The notes below the pieces were generated by a model. That model made no database searches. It was given only the letters and a program-made list of their open reading frames with translations, and was not told the DNA's origin. A stretch of 64,000 bases of DNA from Chitinispirillales bacterium (GTDB lineage: Bacteria; Fibrobacterota; Chitinivibrionia; Chitinivibrionales; Chitinispirillaceae), in the NCBI GenBank assembly GCA_031254105.1, contig JAIRVB010000039.1, positions 1 to 64,000 on the forward strand, written 5' to 3'. A program made the translations under genes and the position numbers. Below are positions 17,695 to 27,594 of the stretch, in pieces (the first letter of the stretch is position 1; every line of letters starts with the position of its first letter).

Positions 17695-20600
17695 ATGGAT
17701 AATAAGCACGACGACGACATCGCCCTGTGGTACAAAGACGCTGTCATATACGAAGTACACGTGCGCGCTTTTGGAGACAGCAACGGTGATGGTATAGGGG
17801 ATTTTAAGGGTCTTACCGAAAAGCTTGATTATCTTCAAAGTCTTGGGATAAACACGGTCTGGCTTTTGCCGTTTTATCCTTCGCCGTTAAAAGATGATGG
17901 TTATGATATCGCCGATTATTTCAGCGTGCATCCCGATTACGGCACCCTCAAGGATTTTAAGGAGCTGCTTAAAGCCGCTCATCAAAGAAACATAAAGGTG
18001 ATCGTGGAACTTGTGCTGAATCACACATCCGATGAGCATGAGTGGTTCAAGAAAGCGCGCCGCGCTCCGAAGGGATCGGTCGCGAGAAAGATGTATATGT
18101 GGAGCGACACGGCGGAGCGCTACAAGGATGTGCGTATTATCTTTAAGGATTTTGAGCACTCAAACTGGAGCTGGGATCATGTGGCGCACGCCTACTACTG
18201 GCACCGTTTCTACTCCCATCAGCCTGATCTCAATTTTGACAGTCCGGCGGTACACCGTGCGCTGTTTAAAGTTATTGATTTCTGGTTTGAGATGGGAGTG
18301 GACGGCTTGAGGCTTGACGCTGTACCGTATCTATACGCAAGAGAAGGCACTAACAGCGAGAACTTAAAGGAAACTCACATGTTCCTTAAGAAGCTGCGGG
18401 CGCATGTAGACAGTAAGTTTGAAAACCGCATGCTTCTCGCTGAGGCTAACCAGTGGCCCGAGGACGCGGCGGAGTATTTTGGCGATGGCGATGAGTGCCA
18501 CATGGCTTTTCATTTTCCGCTCATGCCGCGCATGTTTATGGCTATTCAGATGGAGGACAGTTTTCCCATTGTCGATATTCTGCGCTCTACTCCCGCTATT
18601 CCCCCAAGCTGCCAGTGGGCTTTATTTCTGCGCAACCACGATGAGCTTACTTTAGAGATGGTGACCGATGAGGAGCGGGATTATATGTACCGTGTGTACG
18701 CCAAGGACAGCCGCGCAAAGATCAATCTTGGAATAAGGCGGAGGCTTGGGCCTCTTTTATCCAATGACAGGCGCAAAATTGAGCTCATGAACATTTTGCT
18801 TTTTTCACTCCCCGGAACCCCGGTCATCTATTACGGCGATGAGATCGGTATGGGAGACAATTATTATTTAGGCGACCGCAACGGAGTTCGCACCCCTATG
18901 CAGTGGGGACCCGACCGCAACGCGGGCTTCTCTCACGCCAATCCCCACAAGCTGTTTTTACCGGTAATCATAGATCCGGAGTATCACTATGAGGCGGTGA
19001 ACGTGCAGAATCAGGAGGCGAGCTACTCCTCTCTTTTGTGGTGGATGCGTAACATAATATCCGGCCGGCGCCGCTTTAAGGCTTTCAGCCGCGGGACGCT
19101 TCGGGTAATTTCGGGAGATAACCCAAAAGTTCTCTCTTTTATCCGCCAGTATAAAAAGGAGAATGTGCTTGTAGTGGTCAATCTTTCGCGGTACAGCCAG
19201 ATAGTCAATTTAGATTTGGGCGATTTTGTCGGTTATATACCTGAGGAGGTTTTTGGAAGAAACAGTTTTCCCATCATAAAAGATACGCCCTACCTTTTCA
19301 CCCTTGGTCCCTATGATTATTTTTGGTTAGAGCTTTACGAAGATGAGGAGACCGTAGGGGTGGAGGATAAAGTGAGTGTGTTTCAGGTAAAGAAAAACTG
19401 GGAGGAGATCTTTGAGGGCGCGAACCGCACCCGCCTTGAAGACACTGTTCTGCCCGATTACCTGCGCAGAAGCCGTTGGTTTGGAGCAAAGAGCCGGAAG
19501 ATCAACAGCGTAAAAATTGAGGAAGAGGGGCGTATTGAGGATAAAAGCTGGTCGTGCAGGCTTGCCATTCTCAAGGTAAGCTACAGCCAGGGGGCTGAGG
19601 AACGCTACCTTTTGCCGCTCTCCTACAATCAGCGAAGTCTTCTGGGCGGGCTGAACGAAGACTTCCCTCAATCCGTAATCGCTGATATAGAATCTGACAA
19701 GGATGACGGTATCCTCTACGATGGTACTTATGACGACAGGTTTCATTACATACTTTTCAACGCGATAGTTAACAGACGTAAGATCAAAGGATTAAAAGGG
19801 GAGTTCAACGGCTTGCCGGCAAAAAGTCTCAAAACGATGATCGCCGGAAAAACATTGCCTATCCCTTCGAGGCCGCTTGTTGTGGAACAAAGCAATACCG
19901 CGATACTTTTCAATGAAACTTTATTTCTCAAGCTGTACCGCAGGCTTGAGAAAGGGATCAATCCGGAGTTAGATATTTTACGCTACCTTGGAGACCGGGG
20001 GCGTTTTCGCAACATACCGCCTTACGCCGGAGTTATTGAATACAGGAAGGGCAGCAACGAACCGCTTACAATAGCGATTATGCAGGGGTATGTAGAAAAC
20101 AGCGGCAACGCGTGGAACTACTCCCTGGGAGTAGTAATCAAGTATTTCGAGCGGATTCTCTCCTCAAGCGCTAATCTGCCCCGCTTACCCGCAAGGTATC
20201 CTGATCTTATGTATATTAATATGAGCAAGATACCGGACTTTTTTATTGATCTCAACGGTGAGCTTTTTCTTGAAATGGTTTCTCTTCTTGGCAAACGCAC
20301 AGCGCAGCTCCACATAGAACTCGCGGCGGGAGTTGATACCCCTCAGTTTGTCCCGGAAAGCTTCTCCCAACTCTATCAGCGCAGCGTATATCAATCCATG
20401 CAGGGGCTTGCGCAGAAAGCGATGCGTCTTTTGGAAAAAGAGCTTAAGAAAATGCCCGAACATGTGCGCTCTGAAGCTAAGGACGTTCTTGAACTTGAAA
20501 AGCGGATATTGCAGCGGATGAAGCGCATCGTTACAAAAAAGATAACCACGTTAAAAACCCGTGTGCACGGCGACTACCACCTTGGGCAGGTGCTCTTTAC

Positions 20601-21012
20601 AGGTAAGGATTTTGTCATAATGGATTTTGAGGGTGAGCCCGCGCGCTCCTTAAGTGAGCGAAAACTTAAAAAATCACCATTTCTTGATGTCGCGGGGATG
20701 ATCCGTTCATTTCATTATGTTTGCTACGGTGCTCTCAAGCTTGAATCGGTTTTTAGAGAAGAGGATAAGGAACTGTTGAGTTCCTGGATTGAACCATGGT
20801 ATCATTACACCAGCGGTTTATTTCTAAGGGCTTATCTGGATGAAGCGCGGGGAGCCGAATTTATCCCCCAAAGCACTCAGGAGATAGATATACTTTTAAG
20901 AGCGTTTTTGCTTGAAAAGGCGGTGTATGAGCTTGGATATGAGCTTAATAACAGGCCGGATTGGGTGATAATTCCGCTTCTTGGAATAAAGAGTTTGCTT
21001 GGCGAAGAGTAG
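17695..21012 (+). CDS. treS: Trehalose synthase / maltokinase fusion (TreS-Mak)
   Basis: A 1105-residue fusion. Residues 1-545 are a GH13 trehalose synthase that interconverts maltose and trehalose: AVIYEVHVRAFGDSNGDGIG at the start, catalytic nucleophile in DGLRLDAVPYL (about residue 207), acid in LLAEANQW, and LRNHDELT with the third conserved Asp. Residues from about 575 on are a maltokinase (DYLRRSRWFGAKSRKI, then HGDYHLGQVLF and IMDFEGEP, the kinase catalytic and metal-binding loops), which makes maltose 1-phosphate from maltose and ATP. The fusion feeds the TreS-Mak-GlgE alpha-glucan route; no glgE is in the window. The ATG at 17695 has GAGAAAGG about 12 bases upstream. treZ follows 69 bp later on the same strand. 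Confidence 0.95.
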   Translation: MDNKHDDDIALWYKDAVIYEVHVRAFGDSNGDGIGDFKGLTEKLDYLQSLGINTVWLLPFYPSPLKDDGYDIADYFSVHPDYGTLKDFKELLKAAHQRNIKVIVELVLNHTSDEHEWFKKARRAPKGSVARKMYMWSDTAERYKDVRIIFKDFEHSNWSWDHVAHAYYWHRFYSHQPDLNFDSPAVHRALFKVIDFWFEMGVDGLRLDAVPYLYAREGTNSENLKETHMFLKKLRAHVDSKFENRMLLAEANQWPEDAAEYFGDGDECHMAFHFPLMPRMFMAIQMEDSFPIVDILRSTPAIPPSCQWALFLRNHDELTLEMVTDEERDYMYRVYAKDSRAKINLGIRRRLGPLLSNDRRKIELMNILLFSLPGTPVIYYGDEIGMGDNYYLGDRNGVRTPMQWGPDRNAGFSHANPHKLFLPVIIDPEYHYEAVNVQNQEASYSSLLWWMRNIISGRRRFKAFSRGTLRVISGDNPKVLSFIRQYKKENVLVVVNLSRYSQIVNLDLGDFVGYIPEEVFGRNSFPIIKDTPYLFTLGPYDYFWLELYEDEETVGVEDKVSVFQVKKNWEEIFEGANRTRLEDTVLPDYLRRSRWFGAKSRKINSVKIEEEGRIEDKSWSCRLAILKVSYSQGAEERYLLPLSYNQRSLLGGLNEDFPQSVIADIESDKDDGILYDGTYDDRFHYILFNAIVNRRKIKGLKGEFNGLPAKSLKTMIAGKTLPIPSRPLVVEQSNTAILFNETLFLKLYRRLEKGINPELDILRYLGDRGRFRNIPPYAGVIEYRKGSNEPLTIAIMQGYVENSGNAWNYSLGVVIKYFERILSSSANLPRLPARYPDLMYINMSKIPDFFIDLNGELFLEMVSLLGKRTAQLHIELAAGVDTPQFVPESFSQLYQRSVYQSMQGLAQKAMRLLEKELKKMPEHVRSEAKDVLELEKRILQRMKRIVTKKITTLKTRVHGDYHLGQVLFTGKDFVIMDFEGEPARSLSERKLKKSPFLDVAGMIRSFHYVCYGALKLESVFREEDKELLSSWIEPWYHYTSGLFLRAYLDEARGAEFIPQSTQEIDILLRAFLLEKAVYELGYELNNRPDWVIIPLLGIKSLLGEE

Positions 21013-21081
21013 GGAAGGGCGCGTATTTAACACTTATTGCGTGCTTATAAAAGATCCACTGTAACGTTTGGTGAATAAAAT

Positions 21082-22911
21082 ATGCAAATAGGATCATTCT
21101 ACGAAGGCAACGGTTTTAGTTCATTCACTGTCTGGGCGCCTCTGCGCTCTGAGGTAGAGCTGCTTATTGTTGATCCCCTCATCCGCGATATTAAGATGGA
21201 GCGCGATGAGATGGGTTACTGGCACGCAAGGCATGTTCAGGCAGGGCCGGGGTCTCTTTACATGTATAAGCTTGACGGCGGTATTGAACGGCCTGACCCC
21301 GCTTCACGCTTTCAGCCAAAAGGGGTGCATGGACCATCCTGTGTCGTAGATCAGGGCGAGTTTATTTGGAACGATTCTCATTGGAAAGGGAGCGCTCTTA
21401 AAGATGCCGTGATTTACGAATTGCATACCGGTACATTTACTAAAGAGGGAACATTTGAGGCTTGCGGTCAAAAACTTGATTATTTAAAAGAGCTTGGGGT
21501 AACAGCTATTGAGATCATGCCTGTAGCGCAGTTTCCGGGAGAGCGCAACTGGGGGTATGACGGCGCTTATCCGTTTGCGGTTCAGGAGAGTTACGGCGGG
21601 CCCTCCGGGCTCAAACGGCTTGTTGACCGGTGTCATCAAAAGGGACTCGCGGTAGTGCTTGACGTCGTGTACAATCATTTAGGACCTGAAGGAACATATC
21701 TGCGCGATTATGGGCCGTATTTTACAGAGGAATACGGCACACCCTGGGGTTCCGCCGTTAATTTTGATGAAGCGTACAGTTACGGCGCGAGAAACTACTT
21801 TACCGAAAATGTACTTCTCTGGTTCAGGGATTACCACATTGACGCTCTGCGGCTTGACGCGGTACATGGAATCTATGATTTCGGCGCTTTACATGTGCTT
21901 GCGGAGATGGCTCGGAAGACAAATGAGCTTTCCCGATCAACAGGTAAAAAATATCATCTTATCGCTGAGAGCGACTTAAATGATGTGCGGATTGTTACTC
22001 CTCATGAAAAAAACGGGCATGGGCTTGACGCTCAGTGGAGTGATGATTTTCATCACGCTTTGCATACTATGCTAACGGGCGAAGCGGACGGTTACTATGA
22101 AGATTTCGTTTCAATGGGTGATCTTTGCAAAGCTTATAATGAAGGGTTTGTTTACTCCTGGAGATATTCTAAGTACCGCAAACGCTTTCACGGAAGCGAT
22201 TCCTCAAAGTTTGATCCTTCACAATTTGTAGTGTACATTCAAAATCATGATCAAACCGGAAACAGGATGCTTGGCGAGAGGTTAAGCAGCCTTGTCTCTT
22301 TTGACGCGCTGAAACTTGCCGCCTCCGCGGTGATTCTCTCTCCATACATTCCAATGTTATTTATGGGAGAGGAGTTTGCGGCGGCAACTCCGTTTCAGTA
22401 TTTCATAAGCCATACGGATAAGGAGCTTGTCAGACTTGTAAGAGAAGGCCGCGCGCGTGAGTTCGCAGCTTTCGGATGGAAGGGTGACCCGCCTGATCCG
22501 CAGTCTGTAGAAACTTTTAACAAATGCAAACTCGACTGGGAGAGCGCGCGTACAGGGCGGCATGGACAGATGCTTGAATTTTACAGGGAGCTGCTCAGCC
22601 TGCGAAAAAGTCATCCGGCGTTAAAAGGGAGTGAACGGCGCGCGTTTGAGCTCTTTGGGGAAAACAAAAGCGGGGTATTGTGTCTTAGCAGATGGAATGA
22701 CGATGTAAAAATGCTTGTTATTATGAATTTTAATAAGGAAAAAGCAGTTTCTTTTACAGGTGATGATGTCAGAGTATCAGGCGGGTCGAAAAAATTAATT
22801 GATTCTCAGGACAAACGCTGGGGCAGCGGTCAGGCGATGCCCGATGAGATCAATGGCGGCGCCTCTTGTAGTCTGGCGCCGTTATCCGCGGCAGCTTATG
22901 AATTGATGTAA
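21082..22911 (+). CDS. treZ: Malto-oligosyltrehalose trehalohydrolase
   Basis: A 609-residue GH13 enzyme that releases trehalose from maltooligosyltrehalose. An N-terminal beta-sandwich (FTVWAPLRSEVELLI) is followed by the TIM barrel with PVAQFPGERNWGYDG, VVLDVVYNHLGPEG, the nucleophile in DALRLDAVHGIYD, the acid in LIAESDLND and YIQNHDQTGNR. This combination and the length are typical of TreZ, as opposed to branching enzyme GlgB. TreZ usually works with TreY (maltooligosyl trehalose synthase), which is not in the window. The ribosome binding site is weak (GGTGA, 10 bases upstream). It is probably co-transcribed with the treS-mak fusion. Confidence 0.93.
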   Translation: MQIGSFYEGNGFSSFTVWAPLRSEVELLIVDPLIRDIKMERDEMGYWHARHVQAGPGSLYMYKLDGGIERPDPASRFQPKGVHGPSCVVDQGEFIWNDSHWKGSALKDAVIYELHTGTFTKEGTFEACGQKLDYLKELGVTAIEIMPVAQFPGERNWGYDGAYPFAVQESYGGPSGLKRLVDRCHQKGLAVVLDVVYNHLGPEGTYLRDYGPYFTEEYGTPWGSAVNFDEAYSYGARNYFTENVLLWFRDYHIDALRLDAVHGIYDFGALHVLAEMARKTNELSRSTGKKYHLIAESDLNDVRIVTPHEKNGHGLDAQWSDDFHHALHTMLTGEADGYYEDFVSMGDLCKAYNEGFVYSWRYSKYRKRFHGSDSSKFDPSQFVVYIQNHDQTGNRMLGERLSSLVSFDALKLAASAVILSPYIPMLFMGEEFAAATPFQYFISHTDKELVRLVREGRAREFAAFGWKGDPPDPQSVETFNKCKLDWESARTGRHGQMLEFYRELLSLRKSHPALKGSERRAFELFGENKSGVLCLSRWNDDVKMLVIMNFNKEKAVSFTGDDVRVSGGSKKLIDSQDKRWGSGQAMPDEINGGASCSLAPLSAAAYELM

Positions 22912-23473
22912 GATGGCGGTCTGTAAAATTTCTTTGTAAATTTATCTTTCAATCAACCCCGAAACAAATACATAAATAAAACAAAGATGCGATATAGTTT
23001 TTGTTGTATTATAGCGATGTGATTATGTATTGACATGTTTATAGATTCGGAAACCGCTCAAAATATCATTTCCCGCGAATGTAGTCATTTAACTTAAAAA
23101 ATAGCTTTACTAATGCTAAAATGATTGAATTTTGATGTCTTTATTTCCGCGTTCTGATTATCAGTTTTGAAGTTGAATTAGTATAAGTTGCTATATTTTT
23201 GCGTTGACCAAAAAACTACAGATAAGACTTGCATATCTAAAACAATGTTGTAACACAAAAGTACGCATCATCCGCTTGCCGGCGGTGATATGTTTCATAT
23301 GAATATGGGTAAGAAGCGGTTGTCTGGCATAGGGAACGGTCACTGGTCATTTCGCTGATAGAAAATCAAAACCTTGTTTTTATAATTGATACTGGCAAAT
23401 GATTTGATACCAAATATTCTGAAAGCGGTTCAAATCGTTTGCAAATATAAAAGGATGAAACAAGGGAATAGAA
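22912..23473. other. Intergenic region with repeat fragment, no gene seen
   Basis: The 562-bp AT-rich gap between treZ and the FISUMP gene holds no convincing coding frame. It includes a diverged half of the MITE-like element (23139-23186) and GGGAACGGTCACTGGTCATT near 23333, related to the GGAACG palindromes found elsewhere in the window. A promoter for the next gene must lie near its right end but is not distinct. Confidence 0.5.
23139..23186 (-). repeat. Partial copy of MITE-like element
   Basis: Read on the minus strand, this segment gives TTATACTAATTCAACTTCAA and then GAACGCGGAAATAAA, matching 17504-17549 (TATAATAATTCAACTTCAAA ... GAACGCGGAAATAAA) with a few differences. Only the left half is present. 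Confidence 0.6.
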
Positions 23474-24544
23474 ATGGGCGGTTTCAAAAGAGCCTCACTT
23501 AACCGGGGTAAATGGATATTTTTTATTACGGTCTTTTTTTGCTTTTGTATAGAAGACAGGTTTGTAACACCTAAGGTGAAACAATTTACCGTTACTTTTG
23601 ATGCAAACGGAGCCGCTCCCGCGCCTCAAAGTTCGGTAGCGGTTGACAGCGGCGCTGTTTTCAGTACGGTTATCCCTGATGATCCCCAGAAACCGGACAG
23701 TACTTTTATCGGGTGGTTTGATGACAAGGGGAAAATGTATACAGCATCGACAATAATTGTCAGAGATGTGACTCTTACGGCCAAATGGATAATTACTACG
23801 TACACAGTTACCTATATGGCCAACATTACAGGCGCTGCAGCTCCGGCGGATCCACATTCACCATATCCGCGCGGCGCGCAAGTTACAGTTTTGGATATTG
23901 ATTCATTGGAAAGGCCAAACTACGCGTTTGACGGTTGGAATACTGCCGCTAACGGAAGCGGTACGCCTTATGCCGCCAAAACTGTTTTTAACATATACTC
24001 AAATATTGTTCTACACGCTCAGTGGGTGTTGAGCGTCGGTGAGTTTATCGATACCAGAGATTATCAGGTGTACGCTACGGTAGAAGCTGGCGGCAAAAAA
24101 TGGATGGGGAAAAATCTCAATTACGCGGCGGATAGCAGTTGGTGTTATAGCAACGACAGCTCTAACTGTGTGAAATATGGCAGATTGTACAACTGGGATT
24201 CAGCAGTGCAGTCCTGTCCTCCAGGCTGGCGTCTACCTGCACGTCAGGAATGGACGGATTTAATTAATGCCGCCGGCGGTGATAATATAGCCGGTACAAA
24301 ACTTAAGTCAAGCCTGCCAAATTGGAATGGCGATGATGAATTTAGATTTTCCGCAATGCCTGGGGGCTGCCGTTATCCAGATAATACTTTTTACCACGCC
24401 GGTGACAGGGGCTTTTGGTGGACAGCTGATGAATTCAATGAAAACTCTTCATACCGCCTGTTCATGCGTTCGGACTCCGCGGAAGTTTTTGAGTATTATT
24501 ACCAAAAAAACTATAGTTATTCCGTCCGCTGCGTCAAAGATTGA
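23474..24544 (+). CDS. FISUMP-domain surface protein with InlB B-repeats
   Basis: A 356-residue exported protein. A hydrophobic N-terminal segment (WIFFITVFFCFC, residues 14-25) is signal-like; the Cys residues could form a weak lipobox. Two InlB B-repeat-like modules follow (FTVTFDANGA ... FIGWFDDKG, about 37-108; TYTVTYMANI ... AFDGWNTAA, about 112-186). Residues 190-355 are a FISUMP domain: KKWMGKNLNY, SWCYSNDSSNCVKYGRLYNW, CPPGWRLPARQEW and the closing SYSVRCVKD. FISUMP is a C-type-lectin-like fold abundant in Fibrobacter and relatives. Its C-terminal codons are ordinary, unlike the second FISUMP gene at 37.8 kb, so it serves as an internal comparison for the variable-region argument there. 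Confidence 0.88.
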   Translation: MGGFKRASLNRGKWIFFITVFFCFCIEDRFVTPKVKQFTVTFDANGAAPAPQSSVAVDSGAVFSTVIPDDPQKPDSTFIGWFDDKGKMYTASTIIVRDVTLTAKWIITTYTVTYMANITGAAAPADPHSPYPRGAQVTVLDIDSLERPNYAFDGWNTAANGSGTPYAAKTVFNIYSNIVLHAQWVLSVGEFIDTRDYQVYATVEAGGKKWMGKNLNYAADSSWCYSNDSSNCVKYGRLYNWDSAVQSCPPGWRLPARQEWTDLINAAGGDNIAGTKLKSSLPNWNGDDEFRFSAMPGGCRYPDNTFYHAGDRGFWWTADEFNENSSYRLFMRSDSAEVFEYYYQKNYSYSVRCVKD

Positions 24545-24589
24545 GCGCCGGTTAATGCGGCGGTTATACTCGGCCTGTATCTCCTCGTA

Positions 24590-24611
24590 AGGGTGAACTG
24601 CGGTTCACCCT
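24590..24611 (+). terminator. Hairpin after FISUMP gene
   Basis: A perfect 9-bp stem, AGGGTGAAC-TGCG-GTTCACCCT, lies 45 bases after the stop codon. No T run follows, so it is either a weak terminator or an mRNA-stabilising structure. Confidence 0.5.
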
Positions 24612-24805
24612 ATACCTCTTGCGTATACATCTGCGATGGGCTGCGTTTTTAACGTTTTGCCCCAAAAATGTAATTTTCTGTATCATTATATCAAAAAATT
24701 AAAACATGTGAACTCTCCGCAAGAAAATAATTATTTTACTTAAAATCCCCAAGATATGATCTTTTGCGGGAATATGCCTGACCCTTAACAATTAGGAGCA
24801 TATAG

Positions 24806-27529
24806 ATGCATTTACACAGAATTCTTTTTTCTACGGCACTGATTTTTTCGACCCTGTGTTTTTCAGCGGGTTCAGCAAATAAAGCTGTCCCTTCCGACAG
24901 CGTTGGGAATGTTATTGTCGATTTCTCTTTTGAACAGGGGGGGAAAAACTGGACTATCTGGGGCAGCGGCAGCGCTGTTAAAGACGTGGCTCGCGGCGGC
25001 AAATCCGGTCTTACGATTCATAACGCTGAGCCCAACTGGAATGGCGCGGAGCAGGTTGTAGTACTGCCGGAAGGGGCTTCTGGTGTTACTCTCAGCGGCT
25101 GGATCAAAACTGAAAATGTTGTTCAGGGGATAGAGAGTTGGGAAAACGCGCGTATATCAATCGAGTTTCATGATGAGCTTGGGAAGCTTGTGGGCGGTTA
25201 TCCGCCGGCTGCCGGGCAGATGGTCGGCACCGCGGACTGGACTCATTTCACACGCGATTACAGGGTTTCCTCCGCCGCTAAAACCGTAAAGGTTCAGTGC
25301 GCGCTTGGAAACGCCGCCGGTACAGCGTACTTTGACGATATCACCCTTACGATTCGCAACCGTAAAGGAGAGCAATTAAAATCAGGCAGACTTTCGGGCA
25401 TTATGGAAGAGGGGGAGTGGTATCCTCTCAATACCAAATTCAGCACGACCGGAAGTCATTATGTCGATTGGTCGGGGCTTCTTGACGCTCCCGCGGGCAA
25501 GCACGGCTTTCTTACTGTTAAGGATGGAAATTTCTTTTTTGAAAACGGTACGCCCGCCCGTTTCTGGGGAACAAATTTGGTGGAAAAGAACTGCTTTGCG
25601 CCGGATAAGGAGATTGATTCTACGGTGTCAAGGCTTGCAAAAATGGGAGTAAACATGCTGCGTCTTCACCACCTTGACGCTCCCTGGACAACGCCGAATA
25701 TCTTCGGCAATGCTGAGGGGACACGCAAGTTATCAAAAGAATCTATGCGTCAGCTTGACTACCTCATCTCCCGCTGTAAAGAGAAGGGGATTTATATTTT
25801 TCTTGATCTGCTTGTTCACCGCGACTTTACGGAAGCGGATGGGATCGAAAACCGTCCTCCAGATCTTGGCGGCAAACAGGTGGGCTTCTTTTCAAAAAAG
25901 ATCATCGAATTGCAAAAAGAATTCAATGAAAATTTGCTGAATCATGTAAACCAGTTTACAGGTGTGGCTTATAAGGATGAACCTGCTATCGCTATGTCCG
26001 GCATTATAAATGAATCAACGATCTTCGGCGCTTTTTCGGGTGATATTCTTACAGAACCCTACCGTAAAGAACTTACGGAGCTTTGGGAGAAGTCGGAGTT
26101 CAGCAAGCGTACTAACGGCCCTGCTGTCAATGCAGATAAAGAAGCTGGCGGTGATGACGGCAGCGGCGGTGATGTCGCAAATGTCAGTGATGGCGATGGT
26201 GCTGATAACAGAGATAATCACTATCTAAAACTGGCGGTGTTTGGGTTGGATTGGGGGAATGATCGTCCGAAATTAAGACTCAACTCAGAGCAGGGGGATG
26301 TGCTTGAGAGTATTAAGTTTCTTTCAAGTGTAGAGACCGCTTACTTTAAGGATATGTCGGAGCATCTGCGTAAAGTAGGGTGCCGTTATCCTTTGGCGGG
26401 GAGCAATATGCCGCTGCCTCTTCTGGCGATGCTGAGGAATAACGCGGAACTTGATATCATCATGTCAAATGAGTATTGGGATCATCCTCAAGTGTGGAAG
26501 ATCAACAATGACTGGGATAATATGTTAAGCGCGCCGTTTCATAACCGTTCACAGTTAAGAGATCCTAAGGCGAGTCTCATCCAAAACAAATCATACTTTC
26601 GTGTTGACGGCAAACCTTTTATTATTACTGAGTGGAACCATTGTTATCCTAATGAGCATGTACTTGAGGGTGTGCCGTTTATGGCTGCGTACGCTTCGCT
26701 TCAGGGGTGGAACGGGGTATTGCAATTCGATTTTAATGCACACGCGTTTGATAACCATGCTCTCGGCGTAGGCAGGCTTCGCAACATTGTGCTTGCCGTA
26801 CAGCCGGAAGATGTCGCGCAGTGGGTAGTGGCGGCTCCGCTTTTTCATAGAGGAGATGTAAAAGCCGCGCCGGGTCTGGTTGTTGAGGGGATAACACAAG
26901 AGCAGCTTGAAAGTATTCCCAATTATTCGAATATGCTTGAAACAAATTACCACTTGCCCTTTATAACAAGGGTGGCGAAAAATTTTGACGGTAAACACAC
27001 TGGTAATCCTGAAGAATACGCAAAATATTTCTCCGCCGACAGCGGCATTATACGTTCTGAGACCGGAGAACTTCTTCTTAACAGTAAAGACGGATTTATG
27101 CGGATAGAAACTGAGCACGTACAGGGAGCAAGCGGTTTTATCGGCGGCGCGTCATTAGAATTCCCTCTCTTTAACGCAGAAATTTCTAACCGTCACGCTT
27201 CTGTTTACGCGGTTTCGGCGGATGGGAAAGAGTTGACATCCTCAAAACGGTTTTATCTTGTCGTTACAGGACCTGCCAAAATGAAAGGACAGGTTTATGC
27301 TCCTCCAAGAACTCAACTCGAAAATGAGGGTGAGGGAGAAGTGCTTGTACAGGTTGTTAACGGCAGGGTTACATTTAAAAATATCGGCGGCAAGAAAGTG
27401 CAGATTTTCCCGCTTGAGATAAATGGAAAACGGGGTAAGGCGATGTCAATCAAAAAAGTCAAAGGAACACGCGGGGCTCTTGAGCTTAGTAAAGGACGGA
27501 CTTTGGTTTATGAGGTTGTGGTTAAGTAA
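24806..27529 (+). CDS. Secreted clan GH-A (GH5-like) glycoside hydrolase with N-terminal carbohydrate-binding domain
   Basis: A 907-residue exported enzyme. The signal peptide is MHLHRILFSTALIFSTLCFS, processed near GSA. Residues 35-175 form a beta-sandwich like CBM4/9/16 (NVIVDFSFEQGGKNWTIWG, GWIKTENV, YFDDITL). The TIM barrel runs from about 215 (FFENGTPARFWGTNL, MGVNMLRLHHLDAPW), with the probable acid/base in SGIINEST (Glu near 403) and the nucleophile in FIITEWNHCYP (Glu near 608). A Gly/Asp-rich insertion (AGGDDGSGGDV) at about 449-466 interrupts the barrel and is likely a surface loop. The C-terminal 150 residues are beta-rich. The layout suggests a plant or microbial polysaccharide hydrolase; the exact family and substrate cannot be settled. 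The start has AGGAG eight bases upstream. Confidence 0.82.
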   Translation: MHLHRILFSTALIFSTLCFSAGSANKAVPSDSVGNVIVDFSFEQGGKNWTIWGSGSAVKDVARGGKSGLTIHNAEPNWNGAEQVVVLPEGASGVTLSGWIKTENVVQGIESWENARISIEFHDELGKLVGGYPPAAGQMVGTADWTHFTRDYRVSSAAKTVKVQCALGNAAGTAYFDDITLTIRNRKGEQLKSGRLSGIMEEGEWYPLNTKFSTTGSHYVDWSGLLDAPAGKHGFLTVKDGNFFFENGTPARFWGTNLVEKNCFAPDKEIDSTVSRLAKMGVNMLRLHHLDAPWTTPNIFGNAEGTRKLSKESMRQLDYLISRCKEKGIYIFLDLLVHRDFTEADGIENRPPDLGGKQVGFFSKKIIELQKEFNENLLNHVNQFTGVAYKDEPAIAMSGIINESTIFGAFSGDILTEPYRKELTELWEKSEFSKRTNGPAVNADKEAGGDDGSGGDVANVSDGDGADNRDNHYLKLAVFGLDWGNDRPKLRLNSEQGDVLESIKFLSSVETAYFKDMSEHLRKVGCRYPLAGSNMPLPLLAMLRNNAELDIIMSNEYWDHPQVWKINNDWDNMLSAPFHNRSQLRDPKASLIQNKSYFRVDGKPFIITEWNHCYPNEHVLEGVPFMAAYASLQGWNGVLQFDFNAHAFDNHALGVGRLRNIVLAVQPEDVAQWVVAAPLFHRGDVKAAPGLVVEGITQEQLESIPNYSNMLETNYHLPFITRVAKNFDGKHTGNPEEYAKYFSADSGIIRSETGELLLNSKDGFMRIETEHVQGASGFIGGASLEFPLFNAEISNRHASVYAVSADGKELTSSKRFYLVVTGPAKMKGQVYAPPRTQLENEGEGEVLVQVVNGRVTFKNIGGKKVQIFPLEINGKRGKAMSIKKVKGTRGALELSKGRTLVYEVVVK

Positions 27530-27594
27530 AAGTTGTATCAGCAGCCATACTTCTGACAAATGCGAAAGTCGTTAAGAGGCCGTGATGTCTATAC

